Source of the DNA: JBBSIG01 sp038232215
Lineage (GTDB): Bacteria; Actinomycetota; Thermoleophilia; Gaiellales; Gaiellaceae
DNA: 16,222 nucleotides
Assembly (NCBI GenBank): GCA_038232215.1
Contig: JBBSIG010000035.1
Span: forward strand, 1 to 16,222
Direction: 5' to 3'
Positions 1 through 7,341 of the stretch are shown here, in pieces. The notes under the pieces were generated by a model. That model made no database searches and was not told the DNA's origin. It saw nothing but the letters and a program-made list of their open reading frames with translations. The translations under genes were made by a program, and so were the position numbers. Positions within the stretch are counted from its first letter, which is position 1. Each line of letters starts with the position of its first letter.

Positions 1-1014
1 AGCGGCGGGCAGGGCGTCGGTCGGGGCCCCGACCCGCGCCGGCGCCGGCGCAGCCGCCGAAGAGACCGCGCCTTCTACCGGTGCCGGGGACCCGGCGGAA
101 GCGGCGGAAGCGGCGTCGACCTTGGCCGGCTCGGGCGGCTCTGGCGCCGGACTCCCTCCGTCGAGCACGGAAGCGATCGCCACGTGCACGGGCGCCGGGA
201 CCGCGACGGGCGCGGCTGCCGGTGCAGGTTCCATCCGGGGCTCGGGCGCCGGCACGGCGGCGGGCGCCGGAACGACGGCGGGCGCAGGAACGGCGGGGGG
301 CGCCGGCACGGCGACAGGCGCGGCCGCCGAGGCCGCAGGAGGCGCCGGCAGAGGCACCGGCACGGCGACGGGCGTCGGGAGGGCGACAGGCGCGGCCGCC
401 GGGGCCGCCGGAGGCACCGCCTCGGCAGCCGCGGCCGCGACGCCCGCGATGGGCGGCGCAACAAGAGTCGCCACGCCGCTCCCGACCGGAGCGGCAGGGG
501 CGGAGGCGACTGGTCGGGCGACCGAAGCCGCCGGAGGCTGCGGGGCCGGCTCGGGCTCGGAGCGCGGGGGCAGGAGCGAGAGCGGGTCGAGAAACCCCTC
601 CGAGAGGGAGGTCACGCGCACGCCGAGGTGGACGTAGGGCTCGTCTCCCTCCGGCGTCCCGGTGGGGCCGACCGTCCCCACCGTCTCGCCCTCCCCCACG
701 ACGGCGCCCTCCGCCGCCAGCCGCGAGCCGAGGTGCACGAGCGTGACGGAGAGACCGTCCGGCGTCTCGACCGTCAGCGCCTCTCCGCCCGTGGGCACGG
801 TCCCCGAGAACGACACGCGGCCGGCCGCGGGCGCGCGCACGGCGGTCCCGCTCGCGCCCGAGACGTCGATGCCCCGGTGCAGGCCGGCCGCGTACGGGTC
901 CGCGCCGAAGACGAACTGGCGCACGACCGTGCCTTCGACCGGCCAGGTCCAGGCGCGTGCTGCTGGAGCGGTCGCGCAGAGCAGGACGAGAGTCAGGATG
1001 GCGAGTCGCCGCAT
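1..1014 (-). CDS. Secreted M23 (LytM-like) peptidase-fold protein with long Pro/Ala tail, 3' end outside window
   Basis: The reading frame is open from ATG at 1014 to the left edge (338 codons, no stop seen). Residues 1-21 form a signal peptide (MRR, hydrophobic stretch, ATAPAARA). Residues about 25-135 show an M23 zinc metallopeptidase fold: H46 and D50 in HRGID, H94 in LVHLG, and the last ligand H129 in YVHLG. In LytM the final motif is HxH; here its first His is Tyr127, so one of the two catalytic histidines is replaced and activity on peptidoglycan cross-links is uncertain. From about residue 150 the protein is a Pro/Ala/Val-rich low-complexity tail that may span the cell wall. An AGAGGTG Shine-Dalgarno at 1021-1027 supports the start. 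Expected location is outside the membrane. A non-catalytic, wall-binding or amidase-activator role (as in EnvC/NlpD relatives) is an alternative. Confidence 0.8.
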   Translation of the reverse strand, partial: MRRLAILTLVLLCATAPAARAWTWPVEGTVVRQFVFGADPYAAGLHRGIDVSGASGTAVRAPAAGRVSFSGTVPTGGEALTVETPDGLSVTLVHLGSRLAAEGAVVGEGETVGTVGPTGTPEGDEPYVHLGVRVTSLSEGFLDPLSLLPPRSEPEPAPQPPAASVARPVASAPAAPVGSGVATLVAPPIAGVAAAAAEAVPPAAPAAAPVALPTPVAVPVPLPAPPAASAAAPVAVPAPPAVPAPAVVPAPAAVPAPEPRMEPAPAAAPVAVPAPVHVAIASVLDGGSPAPEPPEPAKVDAASAASAGSPAPVEGAVSSAAAPAPARVGAPTDALPAA

Positions 1015-1045
1015 GTGGAGCACCTCTGTTGTCAGATGGGAGAAC

Positions 1046-1081
1046 GACAAGCACGGTAGCGGGCGGGCTCTCCGTTGTCAA
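1046..1081 (-). promoter_or_regulatory. Probable sigma-70-type promoter for the M23 gene
   Basis: On the minus strand TTGACA (1081-1076) is followed after exactly 17 bases by TACCGT (1058-1053), which fits the TAnnnT form of the -10 box. A transcript would start near 1046, leaving a short leader that contains AGAGGTG and the ATG at 1014. The -35 box lies only six bases beyond the rsmI stop codon, so the M23 gene can be transcribed independently of the upstream ROK-rsmI pair. Confidence 0.6.
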
Positions 1082-1087
1082 CCTCGA

Positions 1088-1900
1088 CTACAGAGAGCGC
1101 CGGTAGAGCGCGTTTCGCGAGGCGCCGCTCAGCTGCGCCACGAGCTCGGCGGCGCGCCTCCGCGAGGCACCGAGCTCGACGAGCTCGCTCACCGCCGCAA
1201 TCGCCGCGGCTTCGCCGGCACCCACCGGAGCCGCGCCCCGCACCCCCCCGAGAACGAGGGTCACCTCGCCTCGCGGAGGTTCACCGAAGTGCTCGGCGAG
1301 CTCCGCGGCGCTCCCGCGCACGACCTCCTCGAACCGCTTGGTCAGCTCGCGGCACACGGCGACCGCTCGCTCGGGAGACGCCCGGGCGAGGCTGCGGAGC
1401 GTGCGCGGGAGCCGCCTCGGCGACTCGAACGCGACCGCGGGGTGCGACCAGCCCGCGAGCTCGCGCCACAGCGCGTCGAGAGCCCCCGGCTCGCGCGGCA
1501 GGTAGCCGAGGAACGTGTAGCGGGCACCGGCGAGCCCACTCACGACGAGCGCCGTCTCGATCGCCGAGGGCCCCGGCAGGACGCTGACCGGGACCTGGAC
1601 GGCGAGGGCGGCGCCCACGAGCCGCCCTCCCGGATCGTTGAGCACCGGCAGGCCGGCGTCGCTCACGAGCGCGATCCTCGCTCCCTCGCGGAGGCGGGGC
1701 AGGAGCTCTGCCGTCCTCGCCGCCTCGTTGTGCTCGTGCAGGCTCAGGAGCGGGGTCCCGATGCCGTGACGAGCGAGCAGCACGCGCGTCCGCCTCGTGT
1801 CCTCACAGAGCACGAGCTCGGCCTCGCGAAGCTCCGCGAGCACCCGCAGGGTGACGTCCTCGAGGTTCCCGATCGGCGTCGCGCAGACCGCGAGCGGCAC
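1088..1900 (-). CDS. rsmI: 16S rRNA (cytidine(1402)-2'-O)-methyltransferase RsmI
   Basis: This 270-residue protein belongs to the tetrapyrrole (SAM-dependent) methylase superfamily. RsmI 2'-O-methylates C1402 of 16S rRNA in the decoding centre. The family start motif CATPIGNLEDVTLR is at residues 6-19, followed by CEDTRRTRVLL (32-42), HEHNE (55-59), the SAM-site loop VSDAGLPVLNDPG (79-91; most relatives have SDAGTP), VLPGPSA (107-113) and LGYLPRE (131-137). The length is normal, and the C-terminal 40 residues look like the small helical RsmI tail. The GTG at 1900 places the ATPIGNL motif at the usual distance from the N-terminus. It starts five bases after the ROK kinase stop, so the two are very likely co-transcribed and perhaps translationally coupled; no clear Shine-Dalgarno is seen. 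Confidence 0.93.
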   Translation of the reverse strand: MPLAVCATPIGNLEDVTLRVLAELREAELVLCEDTRRTRVLLARHGIGTPLLSLHEHNEAARTAELLPRLREGARIALVSDAGLPVLNDPGGRLVGAALAVQVPVSVLPGPSAIETALVVSGLAGARYTFLGYLPREPGALDALWRELAGWSHPAVAFESPRRLPRTLRSLARASPERAVAVCRELTKRFEEVVRGSAAELAEHFGEPPRGEVTLVLGGVRGAAPVGAGEAAAIAAVSELVELGASRRRAAELVAQLSGASRNALYRRSL

Positions 1901-1905
1901 GCCGC

Positions 1906-2835
1906 TCAGCTCGCCGCGTCGAGCGCCTCGAACGCGACCAGCCCCGCGCCGACGAGGCCCGCCTCGGCGCCGAGCTCGGCCCGCACCACCCGCACGAGGT
2001 CGCGCCCGGGCGGCAGGGCCTCCTCGCGCATCTGCGCCCGCGCAGGCTCGAGCACGAGGTCGCCGGCTGCCGCGAACCCTCCGCCGATCACGACCAGCTC
2101 GGGGTTGAAGACGTTCACGAGGCTCCCGATCCCCGAGCCCAGCCTGCGCCCGAGCTCGCGGAGGATCTCCGTCGCCCGCTCGTCTCCTGCTCGCGCGCGC
2201 TCGACCAGCCCGTGCGCGTCCACGTCGGGGCCGAACGCCTCCTGTGCGGCCTCGCTCGCCGCATGGCCGGACGCGAGGGCCTCCAGATGGCCGTGCCCGG
2301 TGCAGGTGCCCTGGCACGGCGGGCCGTCGTGCTGGATGACGATGTGACCGAGCTCGGCACCGGCGCCGACGGAGCCTCGAAACGGCCGTCCGTCGAGAAT
2401 CAGCCCTCCGCCGACACCCGTTCCGAGAGTCAGCATGACCAGGTGGCGCGTGCCCTTGCCGGCGCCCACCGTCCACTCGGCGATCGTCGCCGCGTTCGCG
2501 TCGTTGTCGATCCCGACGGGAAGCCCGAAGCGCTCGGACATCCTGGCGCGGAACTCGAGCCCGGCGAGCGGGATGTTGACGGACGACACGGCGGTCCCCG
2601 TCCGCTGGTCGATCGTGGAAGGAATGCCGAAGCCGAGGGCCGCGACGTCGTTCTCGAGCAGCTCCTCCACCGCTCCGTCGAGTCCGTCGAGCAGCTCCCG
2701 CTGAGACGCGGTCGGGGTGGGGGTCTCGTGTCGGCGCTCGACCGTGCCGTCCCGGTGGACGAGGCCCGCGAGGATCTTCGTGCCGCCCAGGTCGACGCCG
2801 ATGACGCGGTTTGCCTTCACGCCGGCGGCTACCAT
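1906..2835 (-). CDS. ROK-family sugar kinase, probable glucokinase
   Basis: This 309-residue cytoplasmic kinase is expected to phosphorylate a hexose (probably glucose) with ATP. The ATP-binding motif GVDLGGTK is at residues 13-20, and the catalytic Asp is D112 in GIDNDANAA (108-116). LGTGVGGGLILDG (137-149) and GAELGHI (159-165) follow. The ROK zinc site runs through H164, C174, C178 and HGHLEALASG (181-190), a C-x3-C variant with His in the last Cys position. There is no N-terminal HTH, so it is an enzyme rather than a ROK repressor; sugar specificity cannot be read from the motifs. ATG at 2835 is taken as start; GTG at 2820 (VKANRVIG) is a real alternative, because a possible -10 box overlaps the ATG. 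It heads the rsmI pair and diverges from the LCP gene with a 10-base gap. Confidence 0.88.
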   Translation of the reverse strand: MVAAGVKANRVIGVDLGGTKILAGLVHRDGTVERRHETPTPTASQRELLDGLDGAVEELLENDVAALGFGIPSTIDQRTGTAVSSVNIPLAGLEFRARMSERFGLPVGIDNDANAATIAEWTVGAGKGTRHLVMLTLGTGVGGGLILDGRPFRGSVGAGAELGHIVIQHDGPPCQGTCTGHGHLEALASGHAASEAAQEAFGPDVDAHGLVERARAGDERATEILRELGRRLGSGIGSLVNVFNPELVVIGGGFAAAGDLVLEPARAQMREEALPPGRDLVRVVRAELGAEAGLVGAGLVAFEALDAAS

Positions 2836-2836
2836 A
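2830..2836. promoter_or_regulatory. Possible shared, symmetric -10 element between ROK and LCP genes
   Basis: The heptamer TACCATA reads as TACCAT on plus (2830-2835), ten bases before the LCP ATG, and as TATGGT on minus (2836-2831), ten bases before an in-frame GTG (2820) of the ROK gene. Both fit TAnnnT. I see no convincing -35 boxes at 17 bases. If real, both transcripts would be nearly leaderless, which would explain why neither gene shows a good Shine-Dalgarno. This is a weak inference. Confidence 0.25.
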
Positions 2837-2845
2837 CCCCGCCGG

Positions 2846-4030
2846 ATGCCCGAGGTAGAGAAGCCGTACCGCGTCTACCGGGGCGGGCGCGCGCGCGGCA
2901 AGGTGCCGCTACGCAGCACCTCCGCCCCCGAGTCGCGGAGGGCGTCCGAGGACGGTTTCCGCCCGCCGGACACCGGCGCCGCGAAGCCGCGCTCCAGGCG
3001 GCGGCGGGGACGCTGGATCTCGGGCGCGCTCGTGCTCCTCCTCCTGGCGCTCGTGGCCTGGGGCGTGACGAGCTACCTGGCCTTCCGGAAGGGCGTCCAG
3101 GCCGCGAACGCCCGGCTCGCGCCCGAGGTCGTGCACGCCCTGAACGCCCAGGACGGCCTGCTCCTCTCGAAGCCGACCAACGTGCTCCTGCTCGGCATCG
3201 ACCATGCCGCGACGGCCGTCCGCAGCGGCAACCGCCACTCCGACTCGATCATGCTCGTCCACACCGACCCGCGCCTGCACCGGATCGCGTTCCTCTCGAT
3301 TCCGCGCGACCTGCGCGTCCCGATCCCGGGCCACGGCGAGGGCAAGATCAACGCCGCCTACCAGATCGGTGGCCCTCTCCTCGCGATCAGGACCGTGCGC
3401 GCGTTCACCGGACTACCCGTGAACCACGTGGCGATCCTCGACTTCGGGAGCTTCCGCGACCTGATCGACGAGCTCGGCGGGATCACGATCGACGTGCCGA
3501 AGCCGATCCTCTCCAACCCGTTCGATTGCCCGTACACCCAGGCGCGCTGCACGACGTGGCCGGGCTGGCGCTTCGCGAAGGGGCGCCAGCACGTGGACGG
3601 CCGGCGCGCGCTCGTCTACTCGCGCATCCGCGAGAACCGGCTCGACCCCTCCGAGAGCGACGTCACGCGCGGAGAGCGTCAGCAGCGTGTGCTGCAGGCG
3701 GTCGCGGGCCGGCTCGTCAGCCCTTCGACCCTGGTCAGGCTCCCCACCGTCGGGGCCGACCTGATGCGCCCCCTCGCCACGGACCTCTCGGCGGGCCAGT
3801 TCCTCCAGCTCGGCTGGGTCAAGTTCCGCTCGCCCTCCGGGCGCGCGCTCCACTGCCGCCTGGGCGGCGAGGCCGGCTTCTACGGCGGCCAGTCCGTGAT
3901 CGTGCCCTCCGAGGAGAACTTCACCGTCATCCGGCAGGTGCTCGGCGACACGGCGCCGCAGCCGCCGCGCCCCGGCTCCGGCCCGTACGGGCCGGGCTGC
4001 GTGACCGGTAGCCGCTCCCTCTCGCGGTAA
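2846..4030 (+). CDS. LytR-CpsA-Psr (LCP) family cell-wall glycopolymer transferase
   Basis: This 394-residue protein is a type II membrane protein. LCP enzymes transfer polyprenyl-pyrophosphate-linked glycopolymers onto peptidoglycan outside the membrane. A basic Pro/Arg-rich cytoplasmic tail (1-57) precedes one transmembrane helix (about 58-80). The LCP domain follows: NVLLLGIDH (112-120), RHSDSIMLVHTD (130-141), FLSIPRDLRV (149-158), KINAAYQIGG (167-176), then an ELGGITIDV block, and RIRENRLDPSESDVTRGERQQR, which carries the conserved Arg/Asp residues and the R-x2-RQQ pattern that bind the pyrophosphate lipid. The length is normal, and a short Pro/Gly tail ends the protein. An upstream in-frame ATG would reach back into the ROK gene; ATG at 2846 gives the usual basic start. 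The next gene begins nine bases after the stop. Confidence 0.9.
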   Translation: MPEVEKPYRVYRGGRARGKVPLRSTSAPESRRASEDGFRPPDTGAAKPRSRRRRGRWISGALVLLLLALVAWGVTSYLAFRKGVQAANARLAPEVVHALNAQDGLLLSKPTNVLLLGIDHAATAVRSGNRHSDSIMLVHTDPRLHRIAFLSIPRDLRVPIPGHGEGKINAAYQIGGPLLAIRTVRAFTGLPVNHVAILDFGSFRDLIDELGGITIDVPKPILSNPFDCPYTQARCTTWPGWRFAKGRQHVDGRRALVYSRIRENRLDPSESDVTRGERQQRVLQAVAGRLVSPSTLVRLPTVGADLMRPLATDLSAGQFLQLGWVKFRSPSGRALHCRLGGEAGFYGGQSVIVPSEENFTVIRQVLGDTAPQPPRPGSGPYGPGCVTGSRSLSR

Positions 4031-4039
4031 GGGCGCTCG

Positions 4040-4297
4040 GTGGGGATTCTCGCCTGGGCTTTGTTCGGGCTGCTCGCCGGGGCGGTCGCTCGCCTGGTCG
4101 TGCCGGGACGGCAGCGGATCGGCTGCCTGGCCACGATCGCCGTCGGGGTCGTCGGCGCGCTCATCGGCGGCCTCATCGGCCAGGTCGTGCTCGGGCACGA
4201 GGTCGAGTTCCGCTTCGACCTCGGGCCGTTCGCGCTGGCGGTCGCGGGCTCCGTCGTGCTCCTGCTCGCGCTCCGGGCCCTCGGACGCCGGCGCTGA
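4040..4297 (+). CDS. GlsB/YeaQ/YmgE-family small membrane protein
   Basis: This 85-residue protein is nearly all membrane: three hydrophobic helices (about 2-22, 28-51, 62-80) with the family pattern G-x3-G-x3-A-R-x-V-P-G near residues 10-24 and a Gly-rich second helix (VGVVGALIGGLIG). The family is also called transglycosylase-associated protein and is linked to stress response, but its biochemical role is unknown. It starts with GTG at 4040, preceded by TAAGGG (4028-4033) at a good ribosome-binding distance, nine bases after the LCP stop. The pair is probably one transcript. The C-terminus ends in RALGRRR, placing that end in the cytoplasm by the positive-inside rule. Confidence 0.85.
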   Translation: MGILAWALFGLLAGAVARLVVPGRQRIGCLATIAVGVVGALIGGLIGQVVLGHEVEFRFDLGPFALAVAGSVVLLLALRALGRRR

Positions 4298-4322
4298 CAG
4301 ACCCCTCGAGCAGGCGACCTCT

Positions 4323-4613
4323 CTACGCCTGCGCGGGCTTCTTCTCGACCTTGTCTCCCTTGTCGCCCTTGTCGCCGCCGGAGTCGGACGAGCTCTCGCC
4401 CGCGGACTCGCCGTCGCGAGAGGCCTTGCGCGAGGCGCGGCCGTAGTCGGTCGAGTAGAACCCGGAGCCCTTGTAGTGCACCGCGACCGGGTAGAGAACC
4501 CGTTCGAGCGGACCTTCTCCGCACACCTCGCACGTCGCAGGCGACGGCTCGCTCATCCCGTGGAAGCGCTCGAAAACGTGCCCGTTCGGACAACGATACT
4601 CGTAGATCGGCAT
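4323..4613 (-). CDS. FmdB-family zinc ribbon protein
   Basis: This 96-residue protein has the typical FmdB/CxxC regulatory-type start MPIYEYRC. Zinc ligands are C8, H12 (CPNGH, where many relatives have CxxCGH), C28 and C31 (CEVCG). The segment VLYPVAVHYKGSGFYSTDYG (about 40-59) is the usual conserved FmdB C-terminal block. A disordered, charged tail follows, with Ser/Asp/Gly and a GDK triplet repeated from a 9-base DNA repeat. Function is not established for the family; a nucleic-acid or regulatory role is usually guessed. The ATG at 4613 is fixed by the conserved start. It converges on the GlsB-type gene and diverges from the GT39-like gene with 34 bases between starts; no Shine-Dalgarno is visible. 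Confidence 0.88.
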   Translation of the reverse strand: MPIYEYRCPNGHVFERFHGMSEPSPATCEVCGEGPLERVLYPVAVHYKGSGFYSTDYGRASRKASRDGESAGESSSDSGGDKGDKGDKVEKKPAQA

Positions 4614-4620
4614 GCCGGAT

Positions 4621-4628
4621 TAGGCTAG
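4621..4628. promoter_or_regulatory. Possible bidirectional -10 element between fmdB-like and GT39-like genes
   Basis: TAGGCTAG reads TAGGCT on plus (4621-4626) and TAGCCT on minus (4628-4623), both TAnnnT, inside the 34-base gap between divergent starts at 4613 and 4648. A start site 6-7 bases downstream on minus would give a very short leader for the FmdB gene, consistent with the missing Shine-Dalgarno. No good -35 box is seen on either strand, so confidence is low. Confidence 0.25.
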
Positions 4629-4647
4629 CAGCGAGACCCGCCGCCCC

Positions 4648-6321
4648 TTGACCGAATCCGCCTCCACCAGCTCGGGAGTCCTGAGCGAGCGCCCCCTGCC
4701 GGCGACGACCGGGCCGCAGGAGCGCGCCCGCGCGGCGGTCGCCGGGCTCGCCGCCTCGGTGTTCGCGCTCGGCCTGGGCGCCTGCACCCTCGCCGTGGCC
4801 GTCTTCGTCGTCGTGCAGCGCGGCGCCTGGCCACCGCACGAGGACGAGACGCTCGCGCTCTTCGTCGGGCGCGGCTCGCTCGGAAGCGTGCTCGACATCG
4901 TGACCGGCGAGCGGGGCGGCGCGCCGCTCCACTTCCTGCTCGCCTGGGCAGTCGCGCACGCCGGGGGCGGTCTGCCCGAGCTGCGCCTCCTCTCCGGCCT
5001 CTTCGCCGTCGCGAGCGTGCCGGTTCTCGGCCTGCTCGTCGCGAGGATCACCGACCGGCTGACCGGCCTCGTCGCGACCGCGCTCGCCTCCGCGAGCTGG
5101 GTGCTCCTCTTCCACGGCATCTACGGCCGCATGTACAGCCTCTTCCTGTTCACGAGCGCGCTGTCGTACCTGGCGCTGCTGGCAGCGCTCGAGCGCGGCG
5201 GCCGCCGTCGCTTCGCGCTGTGGGGGATCGCGGCGCTCGCCACGGTCGGCACGCATCCCTACGGGGCGCTCGTCCTCGGCTCACAGGCGCTGTACGTGCT
5301 GCTCGTGCGCCGTCGTGTCCGCGAGGCGCTGGTGGCCTTCGGCACGGTCGTGCTGCTCGCGATCCCCTTCTGGCGCGCCGACCTCGTGCTCGCAGGCCGC
5401 TTCGACGTGGGGCTCGGCGGCGGCGGGGCGAAGCTCGACGGCCCGCTGCCCGTGCTGCGCTACCTCCGTCGGGTGGCGGGAGACTTCACCGCTGGCTACC
5501 CGCCGGTGCTGGCGGTCGTCCTCGGGCTCGCCGCCTGGGGTCTGTGGTTGCTCGTGCGGAGACGACGAGGGAGTGCGCTCCTGGTGGCGGCGGTCTTCGC
5601 GACGCCGACCCTCGCGTTTCTCCTCGCGCGCCTCGGCAGCGCCACGTCGCCGGAGACCCGGCACCTGGTCTTCGCCCTGCCGTTCTTCAGCACGCTCGTC
5701 GCGCTCCCCCTGGCCGCGTTGGCGCGCCGGCCGAAGCCGCTCGCGCCGGTCGCCGTCGCGGTCGTCCTGACCGGACTGCTCGCCTCGGAGGTCGCCTGGG
5801 CCCGCCACAAGACGCCACCGCTCTTCACCGGGGAGCCGCGCATCCGGGTGCAGGCGCGTGCGCAGGCGTCGACCTGGCTCGCCGAGACCGGGCGCCCTGA
5901 CGACGTCCTCTTCGGCTACGACCCCCTCTTCCTGGGCGCGTGGGAGCGGAATCCGGCCGTCTCCCGGCTCGTCGTCCCGCGTGCCGACGCCACGCTCGCC
6001 CTGCACGTGCTCGACGGCATTCGGGCGCCGCTCGGACGGGGCGTCTGGGTGCTCGACGCGAGCGACACGAACAACTACGCGCCCCGACTCACCATCCCCC
6101 GCCGCCTGCCGGCGCCGAGCTCCGCGTTCGAGGCGCGCGTCTTCGGCCCGTTCCTCGTCGTCCGCAGCCGCGGCCCGACCAACGACGCGCCGACCTATCT
6201 GACCCAGACGGCCGCCGTGCAGGCGGTCGGCCAGGAGCTGCTGATCGGCGACTCCGACATCAACCTCGTCACCGCGCGGGTCGCGCTCCGCCGGCTCGGA
6301 GCCACGCTCGGACGCCGCTAG
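4648..6321 (+). CDS. Polytopic membrane glycosyltransferase, GT39/PMT-like (GT-C fold)
   Basis: This 557-residue protein has about 10-11 hydrophobic helices between residues 30 and 390, then a soluble C-terminal half of about 165 residues. The first helix is followed by an acidic motif HEDE (64-67) in an extracytoplasmic loop, where GT-C enzymes of the GT39/ArnT type place their catalytic acidic residue. After it, GGAPLHFLLAW resembles the second loop and helix of this fold. These enzymes use polyprenyl-phosphate sugars to modify lipids, proteins or polymers outside the membrane; donor and acceptor cannot be read here. TTG at 4648 is chosen because the next GTG (4759) would cut into the first helix; no clear Shine-Dalgarno precedes it. 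A DPxFLGAWERN block lies in the soluble part. It could equally be annotated as a hypothetical membrane protein. Confidence 0.72.
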   Translation: MTESASTSSGVLSERPLPATTGPQERARAAVAGLAASVFALGLGACTLAVAVFVVVQRGAWPPHEDETLALFVGRGSLGSVLDIVTGERGGAPLHFLLAWAVAHAGGGLPELRLLSGLFAVASVPVLGLLVARITDRLTGLVATALASASWVLLFHGIYGRMYSLFLFTSALSYLALLAALERGGRRRFALWGIAALATVGTHPYGALVLGSQALYVLLVRRRVREALVAFGTVVLLAIPFWRADLVLAGRFDVGLGGGGAKLDGPLPVLRYLRRVAGDFTAGYPPVLAVVLGLAAWGLWLLVRRRRGSALLVAAVFATPTLAFLLARLGSATSPETRHLVFALPFFSTLVALPLAALARRPKPLAPVAVAVVLTGLLASEVAWARHKTPPLFTGEPRIRVQARAQASTWLAETGRPDDVLFGYDPLFLGAWERNPAVSRLVVPRADATLALHVLDGIRAPLGRGVWVLDASDTNNYAPRLTIPRRLPAPSSAFEARVFGPFLVVRSRGPTNDAPTYLTQTAAVQAVGQELLIGDSDINLVTARVALRRLGATLGRR

Positions 6322-6328
6322 CCTGGAC

Positions 6329-6523
6329 TCAGGCCTTGCCGCGCCCACGCTCCCGGTCGGCCTGCTCCCGGTAGCAGGGCGCGCCCTCGAACGCCGCGAG
6401 CCCTGCCGGCCCGTCCCGCCGCCTCGACCGGCGGCGCCGAGCCGCGGCCAGCGCCGCGGAAGCGCCCAGGAGCCCGCCGAGCGCGAACGAGCGCAACCGC
6501 TCGCGCTTGCCCTCGCCGTCCAT
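6329..6523 (-). CDS. Small hypothetical protein with one hydrophobic segment
   Basis: This 64-residue reading frame exactly fills the space between the GT39-like stop (6321) and the psuK start (6538). It has a charged start (MDGEGKRERLR), one Ala/Leu/Gly-rich hydrophobic stretch (about 13-28), a run of Arg (29-36) and a short C-terminus with the phrase GLAAFEGAPCYRE. This looks like a small single-pass membrane protein with the Arg cluster inside. I do not recognise a named family. The ATG at 6523 lacks a strong Shine-Dalgarno. Being short and GC-rich it could be a chance frame, but its snug fit and balanced composition favour a real gene. Confidence 0.5.
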   Translation of the reverse strand: MDGEGKRERLRSFALGGLLGASAALAAARRRRSRRRDGPAGLAAFEGAPCYREQADRERGRGKA

Positions 6524-6537
6524 GCCAGGATCATCGC

Positions 6538-7341
6538 ATGCGGATCTGCGCCCTCGGCGACCTGCTCCTCGACGTGATCGTGCGACTCGACGGCCCTATC
6601 GCGGCCGACACGGACGTCTACGGTCGCACGCGAGTCGGCCCCGGCGGGCAGGCCGCCAACGTGGCAGCGTGGGCAGTGGAGCTCGGCGGGGAAGGCCGCT
6701 TCGTGGGCGTGCGGGCGCGCGACGCGGCCGGACGGCTGCTCGCGGACGAGCTCGAGCGCCGCGGCGTCGAGCTCGCCGGCCCGGAGGTCGAGTCGGGCAC
6801 GGGCACGATCGTCTCGCTCGCCACTCCCGACGGGGAGCGCACGATGCTGAGCGACCGGGGCGTGGCTCCCGGCTTCCGTCCCGACCAGCTCGAGCGCCGC
6901 TGGCTCGAGGGCTGCGACTGCCTCCACGTCCCGGGCTACAGCCTGGCCCGCTCGCCCATCCGCGAGACCGCGCTCGCGGCTGGGGCGCTGGCGCCGAAGG
7001 TCAGCCTCGACCTCTCCTCCACCGCCGCGATCGGCCTCGAGGGCGTGGCGGCGTTCCGCAGCGCCCTCGCCGCTCTCCGCCCCTCGGTCGTGCTCGGGAC
7101 GGAGGCCGAGGCAGCGCTCGTCGGCGAGGTCGACGCGGACACCGTGGCGATCAAGCGCGGTGCGCGCGGCTGTCTCGTCCGCCGGGGCCGCGAGGTGAGA
7201 GAGCTGCCGGCGCTGCCCGCCGAGGTGGTCGACACGACGGGGGCCGGCGACGCCTTCGCGGCCGGCTTCCTGCTCGGCGGGCCCGAGCTGGCGCTCGCCG
7301 CCGCTGCACGGTGCGTCGGCACGGTGGGGGCGATGCCGTGA
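6538..7341 (+). CDS. psuK: PfkB-family carbohydrate kinase, probable pseudouridine kinase
   Basis: This 267-residue ribokinase-like enzyme has the N-terminal CALGDLLLDVIV (4-15), the substrate-loop GPGGQAANVAAW (34-45), and the C-terminal signature VVDTTGAGDAF (230-240) with the catalytic base D238 and the anion hole in GAGD. At 267 residues it is shorter than the roughly 310 of E. coli PsuK, mainly because the end after the signature is short. The next gene encodes PsuG and overlaps it by four bases (GTGA), so its substrate is most likely pseudouridine, phosphorylated at the 5' position; from sequence alone adenosine, ribose or another nucleoside would also be possible. AGGA at 6527-6530 precedes the ATG. 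Confidence 0.82.
   Translation: MRICALGDLLLDVIVRLDGPIAADTDVYGRTRVGPGGQAANVAAWAVELGGEGRFVGVRARDAAGRLLADELERRGVELAGPEVESGTGTIVSLATPDGERTMLSDRGVAPGFRPDQLERRWLEGCDCLHVPGYSLARSPIRETALAAGALAPKVSLDLSSTAAIGLEGVAAFRSALAALRPSVVLGTEAEAALVGEVDADTVAIKRGARGCLVRRGREVRELPALPAEVVDTTGAGDAFAAGFLLGGPELALAAAARCVGTVGAMP

Noticed and set aside
196..440. Possible CRISPR or non-coding repeat array
   Set aside because: The repeats are in frame, short and degenerate, and encode the Pro/Ala tail of a secreted protein; there are no unique spacers.
662..2347. Long plus-strand open frame opposite the M23 and rsmI genes
   Set aside because: Arg/Pro/Ala-rich product without motifs; the minus strand carries clear family signatures. 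It is a GC-codon shadow.
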